Source of the DNA: Siphonodentalium dalli
Lineage: Eukaryota; Mollusca; Scaphopoda; Gadilida; Siphonodentaliidae
DNA length: 64,000 bases
Reading direction: 5' to 3'
Assembly (NCBI GenBank): GCA_032622095.1
Contig: CP136065.1
Location: forward strand, 153,083,577-153,147,576
Shown here: one piece after another, positions 11,552 to 22,575 of the stretch
Layout of the letters: each line of letters begins with the position of its first letter
Numbering within the stretch: position 1 is the first letter of the stretch
Position numbers and translations under genes: made by a program
The notes under the pieces: model-generated
Database searches by the model: none
Seen by the model: only the letters and a program-made list of their open reading frames with translations
What the model was told of the DNA's origin: nothing

Positions 11552-12720
11552 ATGAGTCAGTGATGCTGGACTGGGCAATTTTGGATGAAATACATCACTT
11601 GGAATATATCAACAAACTTTTTACATACATCTGTTTGGACTAATTGGCCATTGGCAACTGAAACTAGATGGGATATACCCCCCGTGTTTTTAAAATACTA
11701 AGATGTTTCACATGTCTGTAAACATTTAGTTAAAATAATAAAATAACAGTCCCATTGCAGGTGCACAACCCTAACCCTAATCTTAAACCTATTGACCGAA
11801 AAATGTAGGAATAAAAGCTCGGACAAATTTATGCATGTCGCGAAAATGTTCTAAGTCGAAAAAGGGGAATAACTCCACAAAAAAAAAGGTCAGACAGACA
11901 TCATAATCGCAGGTGCACAGGTTCCCATGGTACTAAATATCAGTGCCAAGATTAAAAAACATTGACCTAAAAATGTAGGAATAAAAGCTGGGACAAAATT
12001 ATGCATGTTGCAAAAATAATTCTAAGTCTAAAAAGGGGGATAACTCCACCAAAAAATGTCGGAAAGACGTCATAATCGCAGGTGCACAGGTTCCCATGGT
12101 ACTAAATATCAGTGCCAAGATTAAAAAACATTGACCTAAAAATGTAGGAATAAAAGCTGGGACAAAATTATGCATGTTGCAAAAATAATTCTAAGTCTAA
12201 AAAGGGGGATAACTCCACCAAACAATGTCGGACAGACGTCATAATCGCAGGTGCACAGGTTCCCATGGTACTAAATATCAGTGCCAAGATTAAAAAACAT
12301 TGACCTAAAAATGTAGGAATAAAAGCTGGGACAAAATTATGCATGTTGCAAAAAAATTTCTAAGTCGAAAAAGGGGGGATAACTCCCCCAAAAAAAGTCC
12401 GACAAAGTCATAATCGCAGGTGCACAGGCTCCCATGGTGGTTGATGTCTGTGCCAAGTTTCACGGAAATTGATCAAAAAACGCCTGAGAAAAACTCCGGA
12501 CAAATTTGTGTACGGAACAACGGACGACAGACGGTACGCTGGAAAAGCTGATCCCAGTATACCCCCCCCTAACTTCGTTGCGGGGGGGGGGGGGGGGGTA
12601 TAATTATAGACCCAGAGCTAGCCGATGTGAAGATGGAATCTTCGTTAGCATATGTCCCAGAAATAAAAAATAAAATGTAATATCGCATGATTTTCAAAAT
12701 TGTTTGGCCTGAGAAATGGC
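11552..12720 (+). repeat. Dispersed repeat J, split by a G element
   Basis: The left part (11552-11661) and right part (12607-12720) match 61723-62000 in order: GATGAAATACATCAC, ATATCAACAAACTTTTTA, TAATTGGCCA, then CCCAGAGCTAGC, GATGGAAT and CAGAAAT. The intervening G element is absent from the other copy, which therefore marks the empty site. Confidence 0.65.
11662..12606 (+). mobile_element. G element with 169 bp tandem core
   Basis: It starts ACTAGATGGGATATACCCCC. Exact-period units begin at 11901, 12070, 12239 and 12408 (169 bp each), each with TCATAATCGCAGGTGCACAG, TTCCCATGGTACTAAATATC and GGGGATAACTCC. A diverged unit precedes them. The tail has a GGACGACAGACGG block and a hairpin ATACCCCCCCCT-AACTTCGTTG-CGGGGGG ending GTATAATTA. 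Tandem-core elements with a hairpin tail are known in molluscs (pearl or Helentron-like). Assignment here is an inference. Confidence 0.75.
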
Positions 12721-12751
12721 AAATTGACTGAATAGCCTAACTTAATAGTGG

Positions 12752-13346
12752 GGGCGATTCCATTCATTACAGTGTGCTACAATGGGTAAATTATCCTGGG
12801 CAAAAGTGAATGGAATGATTTTTGGTGACCAGAGTAATCTAAAAATAGCACAGTTACAACTGCAAACAAAACATAATCTTTTAGTGAGGAAATTTGACAT
12901 GGCCATGTCGAACAGACGAAGACTTAAGTAAATGAGCAAAAACATCTGACATTCACAATGAAACTAACGAGAATTTTCACTTTTATCGAACAAGCAAAAT
13001 ACCTAATTTTAGAACAACCTTGACACTAAGTATCTAAAACTTTAAAAACATCATTTTAACTGTCATCCAATTGAATTATATATTTCAAAATTATATATTA
13101 TATAATCATGACAAATCAAAACAATATTCATTTAATCCAGTACATAAATATTTTCCATATGCTTTCTCAGCTGACAACCGATCTTCGTGTGAAAAGTGAC
13201 GTCACATTACAATACGCTCGCAGTTACACCACCTCGGTCATAGGTGTAGCGAGCATAGCCCGGCATATTTACGCCCGCTCATTCCATTCATTGCCCATTG
13301 TAATTTCATTAGCCGTTGTAGCCGAGCGTAATGAATGGAATCGCCC
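12752..13346. mobile_element. Inverted-repeat element with GGGCGATTCCATTCATTA ends
   Basis: The left end GGGCGATTCCATTCATTACA is matched by the complement of the right end (TAATGAATGGAATCGCCC). A second inverted pair lies just inside (GCTACAATGGG with CCCATTGTA). The interior is AT-rich with no coding frame. The target duplication is not clear. 13347-14092 shows no gene. Confidence 0.6.
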
Positions 13347-14092
13347 TGTGGTTCCCTACACAGTGATTGTTTGATTTTTAAACACAGTCCCTTTGTTCTC
13401 CATGTCATCTTATTTCTCTGAGTGGGTAGTTTATACAACATTGCAGATAAGCTCTTATCAACCGAATGCAGAGTTCCTTATCCGAATGCAGTTATAATAT
13501 TGTTCAACGAATGCATACTTATTGTCCTATGATTGCATTTTATAGTTTTGCTCTGGACAATCAGATACAGATAACACGGATATGACAACTGTATGTCCAC
13601 TTAACATTGTCAAGTCAGATAATTGCCTTGTGATCTGGCATTCGGCACAGAATGCATTTGGCTGACTAGCAGCATCGTGCGATCTGTGTCTTAATGCTCT
13701 CTCACGTGGTAATTACCTTTTGCATTACCATATTGTCGCAGGGTGAAGAGCAGTCTATGTTAAGATACACTCATATGCATACATACTGTGTCTATCGTAT
13801 TCCCACCAACTTTTCATTTATTGGAATGTTTGCATCTTCCCCAAATTACGTCACATCTCGGTACATTAATTGTTACGATTGGACATTTTTATCTTGGTGC
13901 TACTAATAGTGAGTTTTGACTGGCGCTACTGATGTGGAGTCCCGTGGTTCAGCAAACAGAAAGTCAATGACAAGTAATCAGATCCACTATTTATATGAGG
14001 GTCTGTAGTTAAATTAGACTGGGTGCTGAGCTATAGTAATACTATGGGAAATGCAAATCAATGTTAGGTGTATGCCGCTATTTCAGATGTAC

Positions 14093-14183
14093 CTTGACTA
14101 TATTGACCAGCTCCAGATGAAGTTCCTTTTGGAATGGACAGCACCTTCTGAAAACCTTCATTCCTGAGATATATGACAAGCAC
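14093..14183 (-). CDS. BAIAP3: Gene B exon 9: MUN domain, CPFQKELHLEL block
   Basis: The acceptor TTTAATTTTGCAG|GTGC and donor GTCAAG|GTACAT give 91 bp, phase 2 in and 0 out. Translation includes CLSYISGMKVFRRCCPFQKE then LHLELVNIVK. The CPFQKELHLE motif is typical of the MUN domain in BAIAP3. A closer AG (TATATCTCAG) would put the motif out of frame, so the upstream acceptor was chosen. The intron to exon 8 is ~2.3 kb and the intron to exon 10 ~4.8 kb. Confidence 0.88.
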
Positions 14184-14413
14184 CTGCAAAATTAAACATG
14201 ATGGAACAATCAAAAAAGAAAAAGCAAAAAAAATGAGCAGGACTGTTATTCAGCGTTTACATGTCCTACACCCAAACTTGGATATATTACACAAAGATAA
14301 ACAAAGTGGGATAACTCTAGCATTGATCATCCAGAAAACAGCAGTGAATCTCTTTTTAGAAAGATGTTCTGCATGATGGTAGAAATCTGTACATGTTTTT
14401 TATTTTTAGATCA

Positions 14414-15203
14414 AACTAGAGGTGTGACTGTCCCAATGGGACTACGGATACCCCCCTTTTTTAAAAATACTAAGATGTTTGACATGTCAGTAAACATTTA
14501 GTTAAAATAATAAAATAACAGTTCCCATTGCAGGTGTACAACCATAACCCTAATCTTAAACCTATTGACCGAAAATTGTAGGAATAAAAGCTTGGACAAA
14601 ATTATGTATGTTGCGAAAAAAATTCTAAGTCGAAAATTGGGAATAACTCCACACAAAAAATGTCGGACAGACGTCATAATTGCAGGTGCACAGGTTCCCA
14701 TGGTACTAAATATCAGTGCCAAGATTAAAAAACATTGACCGAAAAATGTAGGAATAAAAGCTCGGACAAAATTATGCATGTTGCAAAAAAAGTTTCTAAG
14801 TTGAAAAAGGGGGATAACTCCACCAAAAAATGTCGGACAGATGTCATAATCGCAGATGCACAAGTTCCAATGGTACTAAATATCTGTGCCACGTTTTAAA
14901 AAAATTGACCAAAAAATGTAGGAATAAAAGCTCGGACAAAAGTATACATGCTGCGAATATTTTCTAAGTCGAAAAAGGGGGGATAACTCCAAAAAAAAAG
15001 TCCGACAGACGTCATAATCGCAGGTGCACAGGTTCCCATGGTGGTTGATGTCTGTGCCAAGTTTCACGGAAATTGATCAAAAAACGACTGAGAAAAACTC
15101 CGGACAAATTTGTGTCCACGGACGGCCGGACGACGGACGGACGACGGACGGACAAGCTGACTCCAGTATACCCCCCCCTAACTTCGTTGCGGGGGGTATA
15201 ATA
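14414..15203 (+). mobile_element. G element with ~169 bp tandem core
   Basis: It starts AACTAGAGGTGTGACTGTCC. Units beginning TCATAAT(C/T)GCAG are at 14674, 14844 and 15012 (170 and 168 bp apart). The tail has GACGGACGGACGACGG and the hairpin ACCCCCCCCT-AACTTCGTTG-CGGGGGG, ending GTATAATAA. Open frames on both strands here read through the repeat. 15204-16304 shows no gene. Confidence 0.8.
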
Positions 15204-16304
15204 ACTCATCATTGAGATGTTAGCCAGGTTCAGCCACACTAATGTGTAACTTGTAACGTGTGCTACCATGGTATTGCTATAGAGATGCACATGGCAGAAA
15301 CAGTCAGATGATTTTACAGCGCCAAACTACACGTTTATAGATATTGGCCAACATCTAGGGAACTTGCATTGTAAATAACAGTCGGGTACAGAGAAGATGA
15401 GACAACTCTATTGGATTTACTGATCCCACATTACTAGTCCCATGATGAATGATACATGCATGTTGATTTCAATTCTGTTCAACCATGACAGACGAGTGCG
15501 ACCAGCGGTAGGCTTAATTGGCTTCAATCTATATTAAAATCTTTCCGTGCAGGCAAATCTCTGCTTTCAAGTTTTGCATGCTACACGTTGGACCCAAAAC
15601 TTCTAAGTGTTTTAACCATGTGCTTGTAGGCAAAATTATCATGTGAGTCAGCTGACCTTCACTGGCAACTTTACAAGTTACGGTACATGTAAGTGTTACT
15701 GAACCTGGCTATTGTTACATGCTGTAGAAAAATACAATGCCTTATTTTTTCTTTCTGAGGTGATGATTTCTATCACTTCAATAATTCTTCCAAGAAAGAT
15801 ATAAGTTTTTATTTCACAACCATTGGCATGAGGCACATGTATTCAACAGAATCACAGCCATTGATTATATAGTGGTGTATACCAGATGTTGAATACAAGC
15901 CGGAACTACCTGGTGTTCATGTTCTTACAAAGATCAGCTTCTGGTGATGCCCCAAAAATGACTGATTTTTCATCACATTTATCGTAGCTTTTGTATCAAT
16001 GGTGGCCACAGCCAAGGTACCAAATACAAGGGTGTGGAATAAATACAGAGCACCACTTGCATCATGATCTCAAATCTTCAATCAAACTTGTTACAGACAG
16101 CACATAATAACATTTCACTCTTGAAATATATCCATATTTCACTCGTGAAGTATTTCCATGTGCTGTATGCAACTCATTCAATAAAACATTATAAATTAGC
16201 ATGCACATTGTGTTCTGTCTACGTATAATAGTATCTATCCGCATAATCTTCCGGAGCAAGTAATTTACTAGAAATAATTTGAGGCTTGAAAATAAATTAT
16301 GACT

Positions 16305-16518
16305 TTAACCCTTACATGACGGGAGCCATGCCGGTGTAGCATTACATATCATGTGCCAGTGCACACAAGGTCTTACAAGGTCAAGGTAAATATTGTCAGG
16401 CCAATTTATTCTCGTATATATGTAAGGCTCACTTTGACGACTCGCAAATATAAGAGAATGTAATATTGGCACAGGGTTTTCGCAAAATTTCAGGAAGCTC
16501 CAGTCATGAAAGGGTTAA
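16305..16518 (+). mobile_element. TT-1 MITE beside exon 8 donor
   Basis: It runs from TTAACCCTTACATGACGGGA to CAGTCATGAAAGGGTTAA. The first module is shortened and the second is complete. Its right TTAA lies only 11 intronic bases from the donor of exon 8. Confidence 0.85.
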
Positions 16519-16529
16519 AGAATCTTTAC

Positions 16530-16654
16530 CTGAGCATATATTCCAGTTTCAGTAATGCTTTCTTATTACTGGCTGGAAATATGTCCTGAATTCGTCTGAG
16601 TAGATTTAAACAGTAGTCAATGAACTTCGTGAAAGATTCTGCAAGTAGCTCTTC
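16530..16654 (-). CDS. BAIAP3: Gene B exon 8: MUN domain start
   Basis: The acceptor TCCAATCCAG|GAAG and donor CTCAG|GTAAAG give 125 bp, phase 0 in and 2 out. It encodes EELLAESFTKFIDYCLNLLR, then RIQDIFPASNKKALLKLEYM and LR. The pattern E-LLAESF-F--Y-L-LLR-I-D-FP matches the helical MUN start in this family. The ~12.7 kb intron upstream holds most of the window's transposons. Confidence 0.92.
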
Positions 16655-17104
16655 CTGGATTGGAAAATGAAAGTGTCAATGAAACTTGGAAAGGGGATGT
16701 CATACATTATAGTCAATGGAGTGATAAGGAATGCGGAAAGTTTAAATGTTTAAGTAATATTAGATGTCAACATGAAGAGCCCATATGAAATATGAGATCA
16801 ATTGGATAAAAACAGTTGGCTGTGCTGGTCATGCCGACGTATTTAGTGATGCAAAGAGTAAAATCCAAGTAAGTAATATAAATATGCAATGTTACAGTTA
16901 CAATCAAAGAATAACATAATAGCTAATGATGATTAATGCAGTTTTCATCTTCCATTGCAACAAATGGAATTTATTGTCTCCTCAAATAGATATTATACAG
17001 ATTCCACATGACCCAGTCAAGGAAATACGCCAATTTGATAAATTCAACTTATCATAGATCATCTATCTAAACTATATGACAGTGAGTCTCATATTACTAT
17101 TCAA

Positions 17105-17140
17105 GGAGCTAAGTAGCTCAATGGCTAAAGTATTCAGCTT
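17105..17140 (+). repeat. Possible tRNA-like SINE head cut by TA-1
   Basis: AAGTAGCTCAATGGCTAAAG resembles a tRNA A-box. The sequence is interrupted a few bases later by the TA-1 half element, so no B-box can be checked. Confidence 0.3.
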
Positions 17141-17144
17141 GTTG

Positions 17145-17252
17145 TATAGTAATACCCTAAATAATGGACTACTTAACCACAGTAGAATTATGGGTAATTT
17201 TTCAGGATTTAGTCAGAAATATGGCTTGTTGCCATTCATCGGAAAGCTCTCA
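17145..17252 (+). mobile_element. TA-1, left half only
   Basis: It runs from TATAGTAATACCCTAAATAA to CATTCATCGGAAAGCTCT. The right arm is absent, as at 11136 and 48962. Confidence 0.8.
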
Positions 17253-17668
17253 CTTGGTAGAAGCTTTTCCGGACAGGTGTCCTAGATTTATATCCATTAT
17301 TTTATAACCTGAATCTATATAAAACTTCGTAGGAAAAGATAAAGTTATCTTTAAGAAGTAATCGGTTTTCCGTTCGGAAATCTTATCTACAATACATGGA
17401 TTCATGGTATGTCATTGACTGTAATTTGAGACACACAAAAAATAGCAATACACACAGAGATGTGGATCCAGGCATGCTGCCTTGTAGCTGACAGATCAAT
17501 ATGATATCACCATATACACCCCACTTCTTGCCCATTCATGTAGAAATATCAGATGATGTTTTTGATGTCACCCCAGTCAAAAATGAAAACATAAAACTCT
17601 AAACACACATTTATATTTATCTATTAGAGTTGTGACTTGAAGATAAGGAGAGTAATTTGGCACAGTGA

Positions 17669-17869
17669 TTAACCATTTCATGACGGGAGCTGCGACAGTG
17701 CAACATTAAAGACCATGTGCCAGTGCATTCTCTTATATATGAGTCTCCAATAGGCCAATGTTATTCACTTATGTGAGGCGCTCTCTATGGGAGACTCGCA
17801 TATATAAGAGAATGCTTTGCCACAGGGTTATCTTAAAATTTCAAGAAGCTCCAGTCACAGAATGGTTAA
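17669..17869 (+). mobile_element. TT-1 MITE, inner deletion
   Basis: It starts TTAACCATTTCATGACGGGA and ends CCAGTCACAGAATGGTTAA. The first module is reduced and the spacer is lost. The right module with CATATATAAGAGAATG is intact. Confidence 0.8.
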
Positions 17870-18387
17870 TAATAAATCTTTCCTTAATTATTGAAGAGAA
17901 GTGCTGATATACTTTCAACATCAATACTAAAAGTAGTGTGGCATAAATACATTCTTCGGTGAAACATGCCCATTTAAGAGGGAACATCTGACTTATTTCA
18001 AAGCATGCTGTGCAGTGTTCACGCTGTCGGTAGCCAAATTAGCCAATGGCTAATCTTTTTCGAATTTGGCTAATAAAAATTTCATTTGGCTAAACTTTTG
18101 GCTAAACTTTTTTTTTTACCCCAAATGGAGACTGAAAGCATGGAGTCAGAAAGCTAATTCATAAAAGCGCTCAATAGATCGACATTCAAGACGAAGTTAG
18201 GTGACGAAAGTATTTCATTAATTTCGTACTTATGAAATATCGTTCCGTAACAGCAAAAGGTAAGCTCTAACATTTAGTGTACAGTAAACATATTTTTATT
18301 TCCAAATCTAACATAAATTTTGGCAAGTGGGTTTCCAATTCTGTGATGTGAACGATCTAGTCCGAAAATATCGAAAGTGGGAATATA

Positions 18388-18606
18388 TTGCCGACTGTAC
18401 AAAGGGAAACCCGATCGCGGACAGTACAAAGGGAAACCCGATCGACAACTCTATCAACCAAGCGATCACACAGTGATATGCAATCATTTTTAGTTTTCAC
18501 AAGACGGACATTCAAAGACGCATGGACATTAAACCGACCGTGGTTGAATCATGACAATGTGAAGAAAGCAATATTTTGTAAAGTGTGCATTGACGCTGGT
18601 ATATAA
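18388..18606 (+). pseudogene. hAT transposase N-terminal remnant (zinc-finger part)
   Basis: The 72-codon frame carries RRTFKDAWTLNRPWLNHDN followed by VKKAIFCKVCIDAG. The order W, PWL, then F/M-C-x-x-C is the start of the TTF/BED-like zinc finger seen in hAT transposases and their host-derived relatives. The frame stops right after the CxxC. No second half of the finger, no catalytic DDE region and no dimerisation domain follow. An imperfect repeat of VQRETRS occurs at its start. This is a decayed fragment. Confidence 0.7.
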
Positions 18607-19065
18607 GCAATTTGTTCGTAACAGGCTGTTTTAATCTGGAGAAAAATTACGTCATTCTGCACGAAACAGCAAAAGGTTATTATTTTACATTTAATATGAT
18701 TTAATCCCCTAATCCCCCATTGTCTGTCTGGTCACTCACGGGACTCCCGCACAATGCATGTTTATGATGACATTGTATTTATGTCGGTCGAGGTTTATGA
18801 GCACCATGTGTAAGACAATAGCTTAATCAGCCAAATGTGAATCACGACAGATATTTTGTGGCTAGTGGTCATCAATACCGATACGGACAAAATAATATGC
18901 ATGCCTTTATGACAGATTGTAATTTGATATAGGCGTAACAATATTAAGTTATTAGTTTCCAGATGTCACTTAGATATTTTCGCAAGGATAAATATTTAAT
19001 GATTTAACAAAAGATATTGATATAAAACAAACAAATACTGACATTAAGAATGACAATCCCGGGTA

Positions 19066-19094
<29 letters not shown>
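19066..19094. repeat. Poly-C run, 29 bases
   Basis: An uninterrupted C run inside the hAT-like element. Its length may not be reliable in the assembly. Confidence 0.8.
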
Positions 19095-19097
<3 letters not shown>

Positions 19098-19935
19098 CAC
19101 TCTTTCACATAAAGATTAATAAATTTTTAATAAATGTTATATATAAAAATACTTCTAGTTCATATAAATTATTTAAATTATTGTGTATTATACCTGTGTC
19201 TGTTAGATTTTACGTTTTAGTCATTAATTGTGAACCGACCAGAAAACGATCATTTAATTTCGCCAATTTTTTTTTTAATTTGGCCAAAAAACATTTGGCT
19301 AAAGTTTTTTTCATTTGGCTAATAAAATTTTCATTTGGCTAAACTTTTGGCTAAAGTTTTTTTCGGTCCAGCGTGAACACTGATGCTGTGCAAAGTGCTA
19401 ACATTATTTATTGAGTACTGACCATAAACATGCAATTCCCAAGCATTACATATTTAATGCAAACACAGATTATTCCTAACCTTTTCGTACATCTTTTAAT
19501 TGGCATAATGAATTGTTATATTTTATTACACACCAATAGGTGATTTATAAGGATTTCTCAGTAAATTAAAAGTGGAAATGTCACACCTGTGAATTACGTC
19601 CTGTGACATCATGTGCATTTTGACTACGACTCCTTAACTCCGATCATGTCAGAACTATTTTTGTTGACATTCTCACACAAGAAGCACTTGGGTTGAACTG
19701 TCCTAGATCTGTGATTGTCCAAATGACTGACAGCACAGATATGGACAAATCTACAAATTACTATTCAATCTCACAAGTCATAATTATAGTAATTTTCCGT
19801 ATATCCAATTAGACCGCTTTCAATAATAAATTCTTAGCGTGTGAGAAGAGTTCTAGGACTTTTTTCAAGTATTTACAGTTTCAACATCAAAATATTAAGT
19901 ACAGTGAAATCATTAAATCACACATATTTAAATGA

Positions 19936-20267
19936 TACAGTAATGCGGCTCTAAATAATCGACTCATATAAGCACATACGCTTGCTGTCGGATCCGATCC
20001 ATGAAATCTTGATTCATCCTATATTTGTAATTGTATATATAATGAAATTACATGGAATAAATACTGTTTAAACTAAATAATCGACTCCTTAACCACAGCA
20101 GAATTATGGGTAATTTTTCAGGAAATATGGCTTGTTGCCATTCATCGGAAAGCTCTCACTGAGAGCTTTCCAATGAATGGCAACAAGCCATATTTCCGAC
20201 TAAATCCTGAAAAATTACCCATAACTCTGCTGTGGTTAAGGAGTCGATTATTTAGGGCATTACTGTA
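19936..20267. mobile_element. TA-1 foldback MITE with inserted 5' segment
   Basis: A tip TACAGTAATGCGGCTCTAAA (from 19936) is separated by ~105 bp of unrelated sequence from a second start, CTAAATAATCGACTCCTTAA (near 20072). The element then continues to a perfect right arm ending GGGCATTACTGTA. Either the left tip was duplicated or something inserted near it. Confidence 0.75.
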
Positions 20268-20384
20268 TGTTCATCCAGTCAACTCAAAGTTGGGGTTCAG
20301 CAGGGGATAATCAGCTGATCAGGAACTATTTTGTCACATACTATCTATAGAATTAACAAATAAATTTTAATGCTAGAAAGTGTG

Positions 20385-20795
20385 CAATAAATGCACAGAA
20401 CACCACAAGTGTGTTAATGAATTTGTTGAAACGGGTGGTAGCGTGGAAGGATAGAATGAGTTCTTTCCTTCCGCGATGGCACAAGTGCCGTATTGACAAA
20501 CTCAATAACACAAATATCATTTTTTTTTTATTTCAAGCCACCTGTCCTAGAATCTGTAAAAAAAAAATAATTACTTACAATGTTTATTCAGGCACATGCA
20601 GGGCTTGTTTTGTCATGTGTGATGAAGCTTTTATTTTATTGTTCCGGTGTCATGGTTGAGGGGAACGTCATTTAAGTTGTGTGATGTCAACTGGATACGT
20701 ATGAAACGCGTTTTCCATACAGTCCATACGGATATGTAAATGTTGAACATCAAAAACACTGTAATTCTAGGAACAGGCATTTAATAAACAGAATA
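20385..20795 (+). repeat. Dispersed repeat L, uninterrupted copy
   Basis: It aligns with 45297-46115. Shared landmarks are a CACAGAAC start, GTTGAA, CAAGTGCC/TAAGTGCC, CTAGAAT, GGCTTGTTTTGTCATG, TTCCGGTGT and a TACTGTAATTTTAGGAAC type end. It lacks the TT-2 element present in the other copy. It has no coding signal. Confidence 0.6.
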
Positions 20796-20797
20796 CT

Positions 20798-20905
20798 CAA
20801 TTGCTTTTGATGATTACGTGAAATAATTCACTTGTGGAGTTGGACCTATTGGCCCAACTCCCCGAGCGAATTATGTCATGTAATCATCGAAACCAATTGA
20901 TTACT
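20798..20905. repeat. Imperfect 100 bp palindrome
   Basis: CAATTGCTTTTGATGATTAC on the left pairs with GTAATCATCGAAACCAATTG on the right. GAGTTGG and CCAACTC pair near the centre. It is a hairpin-prone structure of unknown class. Confidence 0.65.
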
Positions 20906-21321
20906 CTCAATATATTAGCAAGATAATTGCAAGGTTTAGATTGAAGAACATCAGTGTTGTACTTAAATCAACAGACTATAACTCTCTATACCTGTCATGG
21001 TGGGGGGGGGGGGAGATTGTCCAATAGTGAATAGGACTGTAAAGATACACTAGGTCATGATGCGATACAAATCACAATACATGTGATCAATGATATGATA
21101 GATATCACAATACCCGGGTATATCCCTATTCTGTTAATTGCAAAAGAAAAGTTATCCACCAACGCTATGCTATTAAGCAAAATTGACTGTATACTAAATT
21201 ACTATTCTAAAATGATATTTAACACCTGAATTATATGAACCAACATGTTTATAATTGGAGATAGAGTTCATTTTTAACTAACATGCAATTTAATAGTTAG
21301 CTGGAGCCTGGACGATTCAAG

Positions 21322-21563
21322 TACAGTAGGCCTAAATAACCGACTCCTTAACCACAGCAGAATTATGGGTAACTTTTCAGGATTTAGTCGGAAATATGGC
21401 TTGTTGCCATTCATAGGAAAGGTCTCACTGATAGCTTTCCGATTAGTACTTAAAAGAGTAATAGTCCTATGAATGCCAACAAGCCATATTTCCGACTAAA
21501 CCCTGAAAAGTTACCCATAATTCTGCTGTGGTTGAGGAGTCGACTATTTAGGGCATTACTGTA
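21322..21563. mobile_element. TA-1 foldback MITE with longer loop
   Basis: It runs from TACAGTAGGCCTAAATAACC to the complement-type end GGGCATTACTGTA. The loop carries an extra ~30 bp (TAGTACTTAAAAGAGTAATA). Confidence 0.85.
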
Positions 21564-21747
21564 CACATACCAGATATTTAAACTTGAGAGAACATTGCAG
21601 GCTTTACTCTTTTACACATTCCCATCTTCAGAAATTACATGATTTCCTTATCAAGATACGCAATCAAATTATTTCACAATGAATCGTTACAGTCCTAATA
21701 CTGTCACAGCCGTCTTCAAATTCCACATGAAGTCCATGTTCTCATCG

Positions 21748-22575
21748 CTTTCAAACAAAATGAATGCGTGTTTCCCGTAACGAGCCCAAAACAAATAGAG
21801 GCGGGCAGTATGCTTTTCATTTTATTTTATTTTTTCATTTTATTTTGTTATGGTCTCGTGTGGGCCATGCCTAACCACCATCAAACACCATACAATGACC
21901 CGAGCGACCAACAAATTGTTGATAAAACTGATATATGCTAACAAGATATAATTATATATATTTTTACGAAATAAGTTTAATTATTAACCAAACAGTAAAT
22001 ATATCGTAGATATAAAATATCTAGTTTGATGCCAACAAAATGGGAATGACAATTATGTGTCCCCAGGGAGCAGTATTAAAAAAAATATCTCCCCGATAAG
22101 AAATTCTCCTATCAGAGTCGGGGTACAATGTTTACTTTAGTGATACATTGTGGTTGCCATTCATTTCCCTGGCCACTGTAGCTTCCTGCTGCACATGTCT
22201 TTTAAGTCACAGCCGGCTACAGCTTTTTTGCTCAAATACACTCAACAATACTCCATATAAACGCCAACACGTGCTTCCGGTCAGCGAAGAGGAACGATAA
22301 CCTGTAATCTCCCGGTATTGCGTCCGGTTGTAATTTGACTTTCTGTTTGAAGAGTGACAAATGTGGCTTTGCGAAAAAATATATAAATATATCAAATATA
22401 TAATTTATCTCGCAAGGTGAATCAGATAAAATGGAACCACGTGCACATAGTTTGGTTATCAGCGCGGTCGGTCGGTTTATAGATTGATTTTTTTAATTTA
22501 CAATTAACTTGGGTCGGGAGGTTTTGAAGACGGTCGGTCGGGTTACGGGAAACACGCATTCATTTTGTTTTGGCC
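21748..22575. mobile_element. H-type element with ~30 bp inverted ends
   Basis: AAACAAAATGAATGCGTGTT with TCCCGTAAC on the left is matched on the right by GGTTACGGGAAACACGCATT, then CATTTTGTTTTGGCCT. The right tip TTTTGGCCT is the H-family end. The interior has no recognisable transposase. 22576-23673 shows no gene, only AT-rich sequence. Confidence 0.7.

Larger units (their letters stand above)
18013..19382. mobile_element. hAT-like element, 1370 bp, 8 bp target duplication
   Basis: The ends are inverted repeats: CAGTGTTCACGCTG on the left and CAGCGTGAACACTG on the right. ATGCTGTG flanks both sides (18005-18012 and 19383-19390), an 8 bp duplication typical of hAT insertions. Subterminal TTTGGCTAAA-type repeats occur at both ends. 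A zinc-finger-like reading frame survives at 18388-18606. The rest of the transposase is missing, so it cannot move by itself. Confidence 0.9.

Noticed and set aside
11768-11785. CCCTAACCCTAA, telomere-like
   Set aside because: Only two units, inside a diverged G core; the same place at 14.5 kb reads CATAACCCTAA, so it is part of that repeat.
14498-15290. Frames of 121, 63 and 92 codons, minus strand
   Set aside because: They are read-through of the 169 bp tandem core of a G element; the same peptide phrases recur with the repeat.
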